Source: Dendrophyllia cribrosa (Eukaryota > Cnidaria > Anthozoa > Scleractinia > Dendrophylliidae). Taken from it: a stretch of 64,000 bases of DNA. The notes below the pieces were generated by a model. That model was not told where the DNA came from and made no database searches. It worked only from the letters and a program-made list of their open reading frames with translations. Made by a program: the position numbers and the translations under genes. How positions within the stretch are numbered: the stretch's first letter is position 1; every line of letters starts with the position of its first letter. The stretch spans positions 28,330,225 through 28,394,224 of the forward strand of contig JAJLRJ010000007.1 of the NCBI GenBank assembly GCA_024195265.1, given 5' to 3'. Shown piece by piece: positions 12,201 to 23,100 of the stretch.

Positions 12201-15200
12201 ATTTTTTCTTAAGGTCAAAACTTTTGAATGAAAGTCATATTTCCTTGAATGAAAACGTGGACGAAAGCAAGCTGAAACAATTCTACAAAATTAATAGAAA
12301 ACAATGCGTACTTGCATAACGGTACATTGATTGTTTTTGTCAAAAATCTTGTCTTTTTTCAAATCGGCTGATACTTTTTAACCTTTCCCTGACAATTTGT
12401 TGCTGGCAAGAACTCGGACACGAGCTTTGTTGCAAGGTACCGAAGCACGCTTCCGGTTACGTTCACTGACTTTCTCCATATTTGAGTTGTATTTTCTCCC
12501 TTTCATCCGGTTTATTCTCTATGAATAATGTGGAACCGACGAAGTTAAACCTTAACTAATTGTTTTGAACACAAAGTGTTCTCTTCAAATCATTTTCAAA
12601 AAATCGACCCCTGAGGAAGGATTTTTAGGTCCAGACCCCCCCTCCCGCCCGGATTTCCAGAGCCCTCAAACCCCCCCTCCCGTGCGAATTTCCAGCATGC
12701 CATCCATCGGGGGGGGGTGGATTTTTTCTAGAATAACCCAATACATGTATAACACAACACAACAATAAAAATTGCAGTAGAACAAAATTACAAGACAATA
12801 GCCACTGGTAAGATATTCTAAAAACAACTAAAGATAAAAATGTTACAAATAAAAATCTACAAAGTTAAGTTGAAAAGGTTCATTTAATAAGTAAGGTTTT
12901 AAGTTTACATTTAAAAATGTCAATAGTTTCCACATTTTTTTATATGTTCTGGTAAGCTGTTCCACAGATTTGGTGCCGCAAAGGATAGACAATGCATCAG
13001 TCTTATAGATAAAAATTATTCATACAGACTTTAAAAAAAGGAGAAGTACAAGACAGTCATGTAGGATAATAGATAAATTCAATGAAGTAAAGAGTTACTC
13101 AATTGGCCACAACAAGGCACAATCAGATCATACATGTACATGTATCACTTATCAGGCAGATATTATAGTTGACTTTCTTTGTTGTTTTTAGAGTTAGGAT
13201 ACATAAAAACAGCCACGGCTTTTTGAACAATACCTTGTTTGCACAAAAATATATCGTCTTCATACAAGACAATAATATATAACAAGATTGCATGCACATG
13301 GCCATTAACAGGCCTTCTTTACTTTATGGGCAGTTTTTAAATTGTTGTTGTTGCAGATGTTGCGATTGCCATTAAATAACATAAAACACAAAATTTAAAA
13401 GACACTGTAACAATACCCATACCACAATACAAAGCAAGTAACACCCTGAAACACCCACTTTGTATTACAGTTCTTATAACACAGCAGTGACACTCTTCGC
13501 AGGTGTTATGAGGCATTCAACTGAGACAGTCTTTACTTGTAAATAGGATACACTAATAATTTGAAGGGCTGAGAGCATAACCTGTTAAATTTAAAGACTT
13601 TTTTATTTTTTCTTGCTCAGATTATTTCAAAAATGCCTCATTTTTTGGCATGTGACCTACAAATTAATTGCAAAACATTGTTCACAATATTTTTTTTGTT
13701 GGTTTTCTGTCGTTTTCGAGAAATAACAAAAAATGAAAATACATGTAATGACTCATGTCTCCCGCTGAATCCATCTTGAGAAAAATTAATGAATCCCAAA
13801 GTTTACCTCAATTCTCGATTTTATGCTAGATTTTATCTCTGTCATTAATTCACAAAGTGTAAATAAACAAGATATGCAATGTGGTATAATATGGTACAGA
13901 TATGCAAATTGGTCACTCCATGTCCCTCAGATGTAAACGTTTATCCGGGGTGGGGGGGCAGGTACTCCTTTATATAAGCTTTTAAGGTACATGTAAGTGC
14001 GGCACCAAAGGGTATGGTCTGAAATAGGGTAATAGTTTCAAGAAGCATGCTGCACACCCCCACCCAAGTTTTCAAAGAGTACCCCCCAGGCTTTTGTTAA
14101 CTTGTAAACTCCCCAGGGTATTGTCTCATTTCAGACCATGGATATTTATATCACGCTAAGATGTTTTCTTACAGTTGAACCTCCCTAATACGGACACCAA
14201 AGGGGCAGACCCAAGGGACAGACCCAAGGGGCAGACCCAAGAGGCAGACCCAAGGGGCAGACCCAAGGGGCAGACCCAAGGGGCAGACCCAAGGTGCAGA
14301 CCCAAGGTGCAGACCCAAGTGTCTGCACTATAGAGGTGTCCGTATTATAGAGCTAGGGATTGTATGAATTTTGGTATCTTCGGGATCAAGAGAACTGTCC
14401 ATAATAGAGAGATGTCTATATTATGGAGGTGTCCGTAAGGAGAGGCTCAACTGTACAGTATTAATTTTGTAAACTGAATATGCTTATTTTTAAACTGCAA
14501 ATGGAATTAAAATGGCAAGTTAACATTTATCAGTTATGTGGTTTTTTTTTACGCCCTTTGTGTCTACTAGCCCAAATTACAGGGCTATTAGGGAGAGCTC
14601 CAATAGTGTGTTTTGTGTTAGTTTAATCAAGTAGATGAAATTTATTAAGCTTAGGGCTACTAGGCCCAATAACAGGGCTATTAGACCAGTTAAGTTTCGG
14701 GATAGTTCCAATTGTGCGTTTTGTGTTAGTTTAATCCAGTCGATGAAATTTGTTAAGCTAAGGGCTACTAACCCGAAATATAGGGCTATTAGGCCAATTA
14801 TGTTTCAGGAGAGCTGCAATAGTGCATTTTATGCTAGTTCAATCGAGTCGAGGAAATTTCTTAAGCTTAGGTCTACTAGCCCGAATTACAGGGCTATTAG
14901 GCCAATTACGTTTCGGGAGAGCAACAATATTATTATTGTGCGTTTTATTTTTGTTTAATGGAATCGATTAAATTTCTTTAGCAGGGCTACACTGTACTAG
15001 CCCGAAGTACAGGGCTATTAGGCTGAATAAGTTTCGGGATAGATCCAATTGTGCGTTTTGTGTTACTTTAATCAAGTAGATGAAATTTCTTCAAGCTTAT
15101 AGGGCTATTTTAAGGGCAAGTTTTAAAAGAGTTATAAGGTTTAAAAAATGGCAAGTTCAGAAATGTTTTATGTGCTTCTAACTAGTTCAGACCACTCCAC

Positions 15201-15658
15201 CCAGACACCTGGGTGTACATGTAGATAGGTTACGATGGCTGCAACCCCAGTACTTGCACTATTAGCCATCAGGCTGAACGTCTTGTGTGCTTACAACTCC
15301 CCCCCCCCCCTCCATGCACATGGTTGTAGATACATGACTTGTACATGTAGGTTCTGTCAGCTGCAACTAGAATGCAAACCATTGACCTTAAGGCCAAACG
15401 TTTGGTGCACTTACATGTAGGTAACTATATAAGACCAGTGCAGTTGAGGAAGTAGTTAGCTTTGATGTTTTTTTTTTAATTCTATTTTAGCCATTCTGTG
15501 ATGGTAGCCACAAAACAACTACAATTAAGCCAATCCGATTCCATGCCGAGGAGAGTAGCTCAGAAATATTCCTGTGCGGTTGTAAACAGACCGGCTCTGC
15601 TCCATATTGTGATGGCACCCATGCCACTGAGAAGGTCCAGTCTGCAAATATACTATGA
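9299..15658 (+). CDS. CISD3: CISD3-like mitochondrial two-CDGSH iron-sulphur protein
   Basis: Three exons: 9299-9364, 11429-11539 and 15491-15658. All join in phase 0 with GT/AG borders and give 114 residues (human CISD3 is about 127). Exon 1 (MALSLRHVRLLANQRFCLQ) is basic and amphipathic, like a mitochondrial presequence. Exon 2 encodes VIAAKQPFQVELVEGKRYSW, then CKCGLSKKQ. Exon 3 encodes PFCDGSHK..., CGCKQTGSAPYCDGTH and stops at TGA 15656-15658. Each half has the three-Cys-one-His CDGSH ligand set (CxC...CDGxH), so two 2Fe-2S clusters are expected in one chain, the hallmark of CISD3/MiNT. It acts in the mitochondrial matrix. An acceptor at 11436 is possible, but 11428 keeps phase. Intron 2 carries transposons and two satellites. 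Confidence 0.9.
10072..10125 (-). repeat. tRNA-derived half (A-box) sequence
   Basis: On the minus strand, TAGATCGGTGGTTAGAGCAT (10084-10103) resembles a pol III A box and D arm. There is no matching B box, so it looks like a SINE or tRNA fragment in CISD3 intron 1. Confidence 0.35.
10457..10546 (+). repeat. tRNA-derived SINE-like sequence
   Basis: TAGCTTAGTGGTTAGAGCAT (10464-10483) resembles an A box and D arm. GGTTTGATTCC at 10522-10532 resembles a B box. The anticodon arm is disrupted by about 20 extra bases, so a functional tRNA is unlikely. It lies in CISD3 intron 1. Confidence 0.45.
11264..11409. mobile_element. Short foldback MITE next to CISD3 exon 2
   Basis: The left end TATTATAAAATACTTATTGA pairs imperfectly with TCAATAAGTGCATAATA at the right. 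Inner blocks also pair (GGAAAATATTTG with CAAATATTTTCCC). It ends about 20 bp before the CISD3 exon 2 acceptor. Confidence 0.6.
11685..12740. mobile_element. DNA transposon with CCCGGATTTCC subterminal repeats (1056 bp)
   Basis: The ends TGGGTTATTCCAGAAAAAAT and ATTTTTTCTAGAATAACCCA are near-perfect inverse repeats, followed by C-rich and G-rich runs. Subterminal zones repeat CCGCCCGGATTTCC (11746-11830 and 12640-12695). Flanks ATACAA and ATACAT suggest a 6-bp duplication with one change. Proline-rich ORFs on both strands come from the repeats and are not genes. It lies in CISD3 intron 2. Confidence 0.8.
12741..14171. other. CISD3 intron 2, transposon debris
   Basis: AT-rich, with a LINE remnant (12880-13000). 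At 13946-14110 a G-rich then C-rich pair (GGGGTGGGGGGGCAGGTACT and AGAGTACCCCCC) may be half of another short element. No gene was seen. Confidence 0.4.
12880..13000 (-). pseudogene. Fragment of non-LTR retrotransposon RT C-terminus
   Basis: The minus strand reads HCLSFAAPNLWNSLPEHIKK and then falls into stops. The APxLWNSLPxxIR block is typical of the C-terminal end of CR1/Jockey-type LINE reverse-transcriptase proteins. It is a short, decayed fragment with no other LINE sequence recognised beside it. Confidence 0.55.
14172..14453. mobile_element. TA-flanked MITE (Tc1/mariner-type target)
   Basis: The left end CAGTTGAACCTCCCTAATAC pairs with GGAGAGGCTCAACTG at the right, with TA on each side. 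A GTCCGTATTATAGAG-like motif recurs inside both ends. No transposase. It encloses the 14199-14315 minisatellite. Confidence 0.7.
14199..14315 (+). repeat. 13-bp minisatellite, nine units
   Basis: Unit AAGGGGCAGACCC is repeated nine times head to tail, with single-base variants (GGGACA, GAGGCA, GGTGCA). It lies inside the MITE at 14172-14453, directly after its left inverted end. Confidence 0.9.
14560..15110 (+). repeat. 108-bp satellite-like tandem array, about five copies
   Basis: Monomers share AGGGCTACTAGCCCGAATTA, CAGGGCTATTAGGCCAATTA and GATGAAATTT...AAGCTTA blocks. Successive starts at 14635 and 14743 give 108 bp (36 codons). Because the period is a multiple of three, one frame stays open for 107 codons (14635-14958). 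I read that ORF as a by-product of the repeat, not a gene. It lies in CISD3 intron 2. Confidence 0.85.
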
Positions 15659-15783
15659 GGAAATATTTTGATTGTAGATACACGTTTATTATTCCATATG
15701 AGCTGAAACTCAAGCACAGACACCAGAGCCCTGAAAGGAATCAAGGGTGTCTATTATAGAGGAAGAGCATAAATGCGTAATAG

Positions 15784-15940
15784 CCCTTTTCGCAGTTAAC
15801 CTTTCTCATTTGCATTACTATAAAAATCAACGTGGTTGCGAGGCAATTTAGGGCAATTTTGTAGTTTCTGCCCAAAATTGCCTCGCAATCATGTTGAATT
15901 TTATTATAATACAAATGAGAAAGGTTAACCGCGAAAAGGG
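15784..15940. mobile_element. Palindromic MITE
   Basis: CCCTTTTCGCAGTTAACCTT pairs with AAGGTTAACCGCGAAAAGGG at the two ends. The pairing continues inwards through the GAGGCAATTT and AAATTGCCTC blocks, giving a hairpin of roughly 65-bp arms. Confidence 0.8.
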
Positions 15941-16121
15941 ATATATAAAATATATATATTGTCTTTGTGTTTGATTTCTCTGGAACAGAGTAAATGGACC
16001 CGGAAATGGACTGCCTGTTATACAATTAAATCTCATTGTAACGGGTACATTAGGATGGTCAAATGGCAGATTTTTTAAGTAATTGCGATCTGTCCGTAAC
16101 AATAAAGTTACTTGATAGACC

Positions 16122-16501
16122 AATATCACGCTAGCATGGCACAAAAATATATTTAGTTTATTGGGGAAAAGAGCCCAGCATCAAATTCAGCATATCGAGT
16201 TTTGTAAAGATTGCTAGAAAACTGACGAAGATATGAAATTTTGAAACTTAGCATTTTTACAAAGAAATGTATGGTGGACGGGCATAGATTGCCCATCCAG
16301 CCTCGTTTTCGTGTTTTTCCCATACATTTCTTTGTAAAAATTAGGCCAGAGTACTAAGTTTCAAAAGTTCATATCTCCGTCAGTGTACGAGCAATCTTTA
16401 CGAAACTTTACAGTTTTACTAATATTGATGTGCTGAATTTGATACTGGACTCTTTTCCCCATTAAATTAAATATATTTTCATGCCATGCTAGCGTGATAT
16501 T
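16122..16501. mobile_element. Foldback element, 380 bp
   Basis: The ends AATATCACGCTAGCATGGCA and TGCCATGCTAGCGTGATATT are exact inverse complements. Further paired blocks (GGGGAAAAGAG with CTCTTTTCCCC, TTTTTACAAAGAAATGTATG with its inverse) reach almost to the centre near 16300. Confidence 0.85.
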
Positions 16502-17060
16502 CGTGTATTGAAGCACGGTAAATTACTATTTACTGTTAGTGTGATTTATTTTTTAAGCCTGGTAAGTACTCTGTATTTTAGAGAACTTTCCAGTGCACAC
16601 CTTCTGTTATGTGCTTGTCTCCAGAGCAGGCGCCAGTCAGTTGTGCCTCCTCGAAATTCCCCCCTTTTAATAAACCGGCTCCTGCTATACGCAGGCTAGT
16701 TATGTGCATGTTGAAAAAACTAGTTCTCTTTTAACACGTTCAGAATATCCTTTAAAATGCGGTTACTGCTTCTATTCCCAGATGTAACGTTCTCCGGTTA
16801 AAATTCCTCGTAAATCAATAAGCCCCCCCCCCCCCCCCCCCCCCACCCCACCCCTCTAATAAGCCTCTAATAAGCCACCCCTCAAAAGTACGTTAAATAA
16901 ATAAGCCACCCGGGTGGCCTAACAGAGATTTTACGGTACGTTGCATCACTAAACTGTATCATGCAGTTACTACAGTATATCGCTAATATGGTATCGTTAA
17001 TACGGCATTAAAAATAATGTACACTCTCGCTTGTTTGTACCGCACCATGTACTTCTCATA

Positions 17061-17227
17061 CAGGGACCGCGGAGTGGGAGGGGCTGGTAGGGCCGCGGCC
17101 CCACCACTTTTTTGCGCCCACGCCCCCCGCCCCCACCATGATTTTATTCCTTTTTTCGATTTTCAATATGAAAAAATTATTTTCAATTGTCAGCCCTCCC
17201 ACTTTTCACCTTGCTCCGCGGTCCCTG
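17061..17227. mobile_element. Short DNA element with CAGGGACCGCGGA ends (167 bp)
   Basis: CAGGGACCGCGGA at the left is the exact inverse of TCCGCGGTCCCTG at the right. TCATA flanks both sides (17056-17060 and 17228-17232), a 5-bp target duplication. The interior is C-rich and non-coding. Confidence 0.8.
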
Positions 17228-18372
17228 TCATATCAAAATTCCCAGTAGTTCAGTACGTACAATGTAGGATTTCAATCTCTGTTGATCCGTTTTTCATTAA
17301 ACTTCAATCGCGTGATGACATCCGTTTATATCGGGGTAAATTTTACGTTTGGGTTTCTGGATTGTGTTCATTATAACGGGGATTTCGTTATACTGGGGTT
17401 CGTTGTATTGGGGTTCTGTTCCATACATTTTACTGTAACTTTGGCCGGGTTGGAGAACATCGTTCGTTATACCGGGGACTTCATTATTCAGGGGTCGTTA
17501 TACCGGGGTTTCACTCGAGGCAGTTCTTCATTCCATCTTATCATCTCTGCCATCTACAGGAAATCTCCCCACGAACCAAAATCCAGCCCTTATACCTAAA
17601 ATCATTTGGCAAGCTATCCGTTCGGTTGGACCGTTATCCCTTAACCAGTAACAACTTGCGTAACAAACAACTTTTAATAGTTAATTTAAAATAACATTTC
17701 AGCTCCTAGCGTAGTGTATTGTTGTCATTAAAACAACTTGTAAAAATGAATATTTTCATTTCTTCTCCATACATTAAAAAAATTAATATATTATTTACTT
17801 CCTAATTTGTCGCGACACAAAATAATTCGTGATTTAACTGTTACTATAAAACACCTTGAAGACAGAGTGATTTTACTTAGACCGTGAAACAGTATCTAGC
17901 AAATAATCAAAATTAGTGTAAACTAAACAAATGAAAATGGAGTTAGTGTCAAATAGTGCCTACTAGTGCCAACAAGCTTAGTAACTATTTCACTGTTTAA
18001 AGAAAATCATTCTGAGCAATTGTCTCCCCAGTTGTGTTTTTTATTAGGGTCGTTAACTAAATAAGGCCATAGTTTAAATCTGAATATTTTAAAAGCCTGG
18101 TTAATGTTATTTAATTTTGCCTATAAAAGGCGCGTATAACACACAATTGAAAAAAATATATATTAAAAATTTCTTATAGTTGATCCCATAAAAAGTGGGT
18201 AGCTCTTGGCCCTCACGGTCAAAATCAACCTTGACATACGTGACTCGTGACCTACGAAACAACAAATTAGCAAAGGTTTAAACGATGCAATGACGATATA
18301 AATCTGGCTAGCTTCGTTAAGTAAAAATTGTGCACATGTTTTCATATTTGTCAGAAATGCACCTAGCTCATT

Positions 18373-18529
18373 AGCCTGCATGACATGCGCTTTATGAGCC
18401 AAGCGGGGCGAGCGAAGCATTTCGCGCGAAGCGCGACACGCGACACGAGGGGAGGGCAAAAAATAAAGCTTCGCGCGAAATGCTTCGCTCGCCCAGTATG
18501 GCTCATAAAGTGCCTGTCATGCAGGCTAC
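18373..18529. mobile_element. Palindromic MITE with 9-bp target duplication
   Basis: AGCCTGCATGACA...CTTTATGAGCCA pairs with TGGCTCATAAAG...TGTCATGCAGGCT, and the interior GCGAGCGAAGCATTTCGCGC also pairs. TAGCTCATT flanks both sides (18364-18372 and 18530-18538). A 9-bp duplication fits the Mutator-like range. Confidence 0.8.
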
Positions 18530-18633
18530 TAGCTCATTAGTAGCCGATCACTGTTTGGCTAACTGAAAGAAATGACCACTCCATGGACAGTAGCGGCCTC
18601 TTGAACAGAAACAAGGTGTTCTGCGTTTCAACA

Positions 18634-20101
18634 TACCTTATTATAGAAAATTAACGCGAATTTTATTTCAATCGCGTTAATTTTTGTGCGCGTTAATTTC
18701 CGCGACTTTAATTAAGTGGAGCGTTAGTTTCCGTGACCTTAATTTCAATTATTATCATCTAAAAATTCTGGATCCTCTCCAGGCATATTTGACACCCACG
18801 AAACAATACCTTTCTTTTTCCTTCGTCGCTACATTTCATTGTAAAAGGCCTGTTTATACAGAGCACGACCACGAACGCGACCATTACGACTTTCCGCTCG
18901 AAAGTTCGCACGGACCACCGTTCATAGACAACGCGGTAATTCGGGCTGTGACAGTAGCAATGTGTGCTGCCATGTACCATCACATGAAAATAGCAGCAAA
19001 CGCCTCAGACACAGATTCTGATAACATTTTGGCATTTTACCTCTTCACACGGGGGAGGAGATACAGGCGTATATCTTGTACACCCGATTTTACAGAAGCG
19101 TCATATTCACCTAATAAAGGAGCTTCATTTCCACCCACTTCTTTTTGTACTTCTTTTTCATTACGTCTTTAAAATCACGACAGCCTTTGTCGTATAAAAT
19201 TAGGTGTTTTTCAACTTCCACAATTAGCAGTTCAGTTTTGTCCAACATGCTGTCAAACGGTGCGCTACAAAGTCAAATTTTTTACGCGTACCGCGTGTCA
19301 CCTGGGCCGAGTTACGCGAAAACAAAAGAACTGATTGGTTGATAAGAAATAGTTTGTGTGACCATCGCATAAAAATTTGCTCTTGAGGTAATCTCTGCGA
19401 CTTCCCGCACGAACCACTGAATTCCCAGCCGCGTTCGTGATCGCATTTGGTGAAAACGGATTTATACAAATTGCTTATACGCAATCTAATGCGAACGCCG
19501 CGTTCGCGTCCGTGGTTGTGCTCTTTATAAACAGGCCTTAAAAAGTATATCCTTTTGTAACACGAGGAAGCATGTTTTATCAGGATTTCCAAACACCGAG
19601 AAGTAGGTTGAAATAAACGAGGCGCAGCAGAGGTTTTTTAACGCACTTCGAGGTGATTGGATACCTGATGAAACAATCTTTCGAGTGTTTGATATAGCTT
19701 CTCAAACTGTTCATTAAACACTGAGAAAACGAAGGAATAAAATCTCCAAAATCTAAGCTAATTAAGATCGGGATTCCAAACTACCGTCACGCCTATGATT
19801 GACTTTGTTCAAACTTGATGAATTATTGATGCTTTTGTTCTGTTAATCGCGTTAATTTCCTTCACTTTGAAACCCAGTTATCTCCTCCTTTGCGTTAGTT
19901 TCCTTTGTTCGAAAGTAATTTTACTTCTAGCCTGCGTACATCTGTCTCCGATTTCCTTGCTCCCCGCGTGAAGCAAAGAAAATAGGAGAATTCTGCGCGC
20001 AGGCTATTTTCCCCCAATTTCCCGGTAAATGTAATTATAAGTCGAGTTAATTTCAAATAAGTTAATTAACGCGAGCGTTAATTTCCTATCATGATAAGGT
20101 A
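18634..20101. mobile_element. DNA transposon with GCGTTAATTTCC subterminal repeats (about 1.47 kb)
   Basis: TACCTTATTATAGAAAATTA at the left matches the inverse of the right end, TACCTTATCATGATAGGAAA, imperfectly. Copies of GCGTTAATTTCC are scattered inside both ends (18650-18745 and 19845-20090). The target duplication is unclear. A second element is nested inside at 18846-19538. ORFs up to 162 codons (18684-19172) span both elements and show no domain. Confidence 0.65.
18846..19538. mobile_element. Nested DNA transposon (693 bp)
   Basis: AGGCCTGTTTATACAGAGCA at the left pairs with TGCTCTTTATAAACAGGCCT at the right, with one mismatch, followed by paired ACCACGAACGCG blocks. TAAA flanks both sides. 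It is inserted inside the 18634-20101 element. Confidence 0.75.
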
Positions 20102-20174
20102 GCGTAGCCCGCACGCAGAAGTCTCCTGAACCTGATATACTATATTCTGATGTGTAAGTGAACCGCTGTTAACG

Positions 20175-23100
20175 TTAACTGTCCATTTCAATAAGCACTC
20201 CGTACAGTTCAATACCGGATAGAAAGATACTGAATCTCCCCGAAGAATTCTTGCCCGTCTGAAAAATCCTGAAATACCGAAATGCGCCCAGTTCTCCGTC
20301 GACCGCCCACGTGGCTGTATAATAAGGATAAGGATCTTTGAGTCCGCGATCATTCTCGTGCCTTTTCAGCGGTTTCCAGGTACGTCCATCAAGCGACCCT
20401 TCGAGCCGCCAAGTACGAATGATTGACATGCCGTTGTCCCGCCCATGTCTCAGGGTGTATTTTGTGAGATACAAGGCATACTTTTCCGTCAAGTCTACAC
20501 ACCACCATGATTTTTCTTCGTCCTTTGTTCCACTCATGGTCCCTCTCCGATTTTCGAGCAGATCGATTGCGTCACCTCGGTCGTCAGAAGAACGGGTCAC
20601 GATTATTCTTGTCGGGGAGGCATTGGTACTGCCGGGATTCACCCACGGCGTGCTACCAAAGTTCGTTCCTATGGCATAGAGGACACCGTGTCTGTCGAAA
20701 TCTTTTCTGTAGTTTAAAACGCCTGTGTACATTAAAAGAGGAACAAAAAAATATAAGCTACATCAATAAAAAATATATTAAAGCTAAATTTGAATAAGGA
20801 ACGGTCGCGACCACCTGTCCTCTCACTATACTGGAGGTTACAAAATGTTCGTGTATTGTATGTAAGGTATATCCTTACTAAGGTTACTATTATACTGTTC
20901 GCGTGTGGCTAGGACTCACCATGCACTGTCGTCTTATTTAACATGTGTAAATAAAAAACAGGCAATGTATTGACGACTTCCATAAACAAAAAAAGTTAAA
21001 TGTGGTTCAACTTTTTCCGTTCCGCAAGCAACCCACGCACGAAAATCGTTTTAATTAATTTAAGTTTGTACTCACGTAAAATTACTTGTTAGTGGAAATC
21101 CACTTTAAACGAGTTCATAAATCAGTGTTCAAGTTTATAATCAGTGTCTCTAAACGGGAAAATGCTATGCCCCTATTTGTGGATCCGAAACGCGACCCAC
21201 CTCTGCATTATTAGCAGTTGTCCGCTTTTCTAGTCTTCATCGTAAATACATTTATTGCAAAGACTGGGCTGAAATTTCAGCCCAGCTTTCTGAACAAATC
21301 TTATTGAAAAGACGCTTGCGTGCTTACATTATATTATATTTCCAGCCCGGTTTAAAAAGGAAAACGTGTAAACGCAATGTAATTTTCAGCTCGCGCTGAA
21401 AAGTGCATAAGCATGCACAGTGGGTGCGTTTTCAATAAAACAAGATGGCCGCCACGAAGGAGAAAAGGTTTCAGTGGGATCAAGACCAGGCTGAAATTCG
21501 TCATGTAATCTCAACAAAATTTTGGCGCCTCGACCGGGCTAAAATTCGTCATGTAATCCGTCCTTAAAACACTTACGTCCTGACATGCTCCTCAGTCTTT
21601 GAATTTCTTCTTTCAACATGTCGCATTTAGAACGTTCCACGTTGGCCGCCTCTCGCAGTCGCGCAATATCCTCACACCTGTGCGTCTCTTGATTTCTTAG
21701 TTCTTTCATATATTTTTCCACTTCCTTCATAACCTCCTTTTTTGCCTTGCTTTCCTCTGCTAGTTCTTCTTTCACTTCTTTCACCTTCTTCTTTTCACGA
21801 GATAAACTCTTCTTCATTTTGAGGAACTCTTCGTGGTTCTTCTCTGCTTGTGATTTTTCTTTCATCAGTTGCACCGTTATTTTATGGACTTCAGATTTGA
21901 GTTTATTTATCTGGTCCTTGAGGTCTTCGTTCTGTCCTTGCAGACTTTTCATTTCCTGCAATTGTTGTTCGTTCACTTCACAAGTCATCTTTTTCAGTTC
22001 TTTCTCAAAATCTCGTGATAAACTTTCATGTTCATCCTTCATCCTCTGCAGTTCTTTTTGCAATATTTGTTTTTCTCGCAGATGATCTTCTCCGAGCTCT
22101 TTTATTCGGTGGTTCATCTGCTTAATTTCCTCCTCCAACTTTTCTTTCTTTCCTTTGATAAAATCTCTCTCCGTTTTTAACAAGTTGCATTCTTCCTCCA
22201 GTGCCTCACACTGTGAACACCTACACTGTTGATTACCTACAAAGAAAATTAACAACCTTAGCTTTTTCTCATCAATCTTTCCGGTAATTTTTATGTATTT
22301 GTGCGCGTTCTCTTGGTATTACAGCTAAACTAGTGTCAATGAGCCAACAACCGAAACAACTATAATCTAAATATATATATTAAAGATATAATAATAACAA
22401 ATGGATAGTCGCGTATTATAGTCATTAATTTTTGCCAAGCCAAGTGAATTAACAGGTGCACAAAAACAAAATATTCATAAAATAGCTCAAAAAGAGTATG
22501 TTCACTATGATAACTGGAAAGCAAAAACGTCCTTCGTCCAGTTTGGCATGATAAGAGAAAATATCAAAATGAACATAAGAGTGTTACAATGTGATTAGTT
22601 TACAATGAGATCCAAAAATAAGTGAAACGGTTGTTCATGGGTGCTTCAGCCCAGCCATTTCGGTCAACATATGGTGTTCTAGGAAGTTGTCGTCGGGAAT
22701 TTCAAAGCCTAAAAGACCCTGAGTACAATGCTAAGTACTCTGCTGCCTAAGAATAACCCAAGTGAAGTTTCCTTGAAATAGTTGGCCTTATAATCGGCGA
22801 CTGGCTGCGGCGACCTGTCATTGTGTCCACACAGCGACCAAAGGATAGTTGTCGCCGCGGCATAGCGAGAAAAGTTCGTGGTTGCCGCGGATTGCTACAA
22901 AGGTCGTTTGGCGCCTAAGTTTGTCATATATTAGTAACTTATATTTTTATATTTTTAAACTCACCTTCAAACGCAAATTGCTGTGGTTCCCCTGGAGAAG
23001 TCGCCCTGTCGTGAAAACTGGAAGTTCGTTGTCTTTGCAAACTAGCAAGAGTTTCCTCAAGCTGCTTTTCTAACTCTTCGCACCTTTGTTTCGATTCTTC

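Larger units (their letters stand above)
15659..18633. other. Intergenic MITE-rich region after CISD3
   Basis: No coding sequence was recognised. It contains the foldback elements listed at 15784, 16122, 17061 and 18373. A 20-plus C run at about 16823-16843 is followed by AATAAGCC repeats ending GATTTTACGGTACG (16927-16940), a relic of the TACCGTAAAATC family also seen at 24069. Repeated GTTATACCGGGG-type motifs lie at about 17330-17515. Confidence 0.5.

Noticed and set aside
14199..14315. Regular repeats as a CRISPR-like array.
   Set aside because: Units are 13 bp with no spacers, in a eukaryotic intron.
14635..14958. 107-codon ORF as a repeat protein.
   Set aside because: It is explained by a 108-bp tandem array whose unit length is divisible by three.
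16823..16843. Long C runs (also near 15299 and 30835) as functional G4 sites.
   Set aside because: They sit in transposon debris; low-complexity slippage is the simpler reading.
18684..19172. 162-codon ORF.
   Set aside because: It crosses the border between an outer and a nested transposon and shows no domain.
21747..22085. 112-codon plus-strand ORF opposite the coiled coil.
   Set aside because: Antisense shadow of a lysine/glutamate-rich coding exon.
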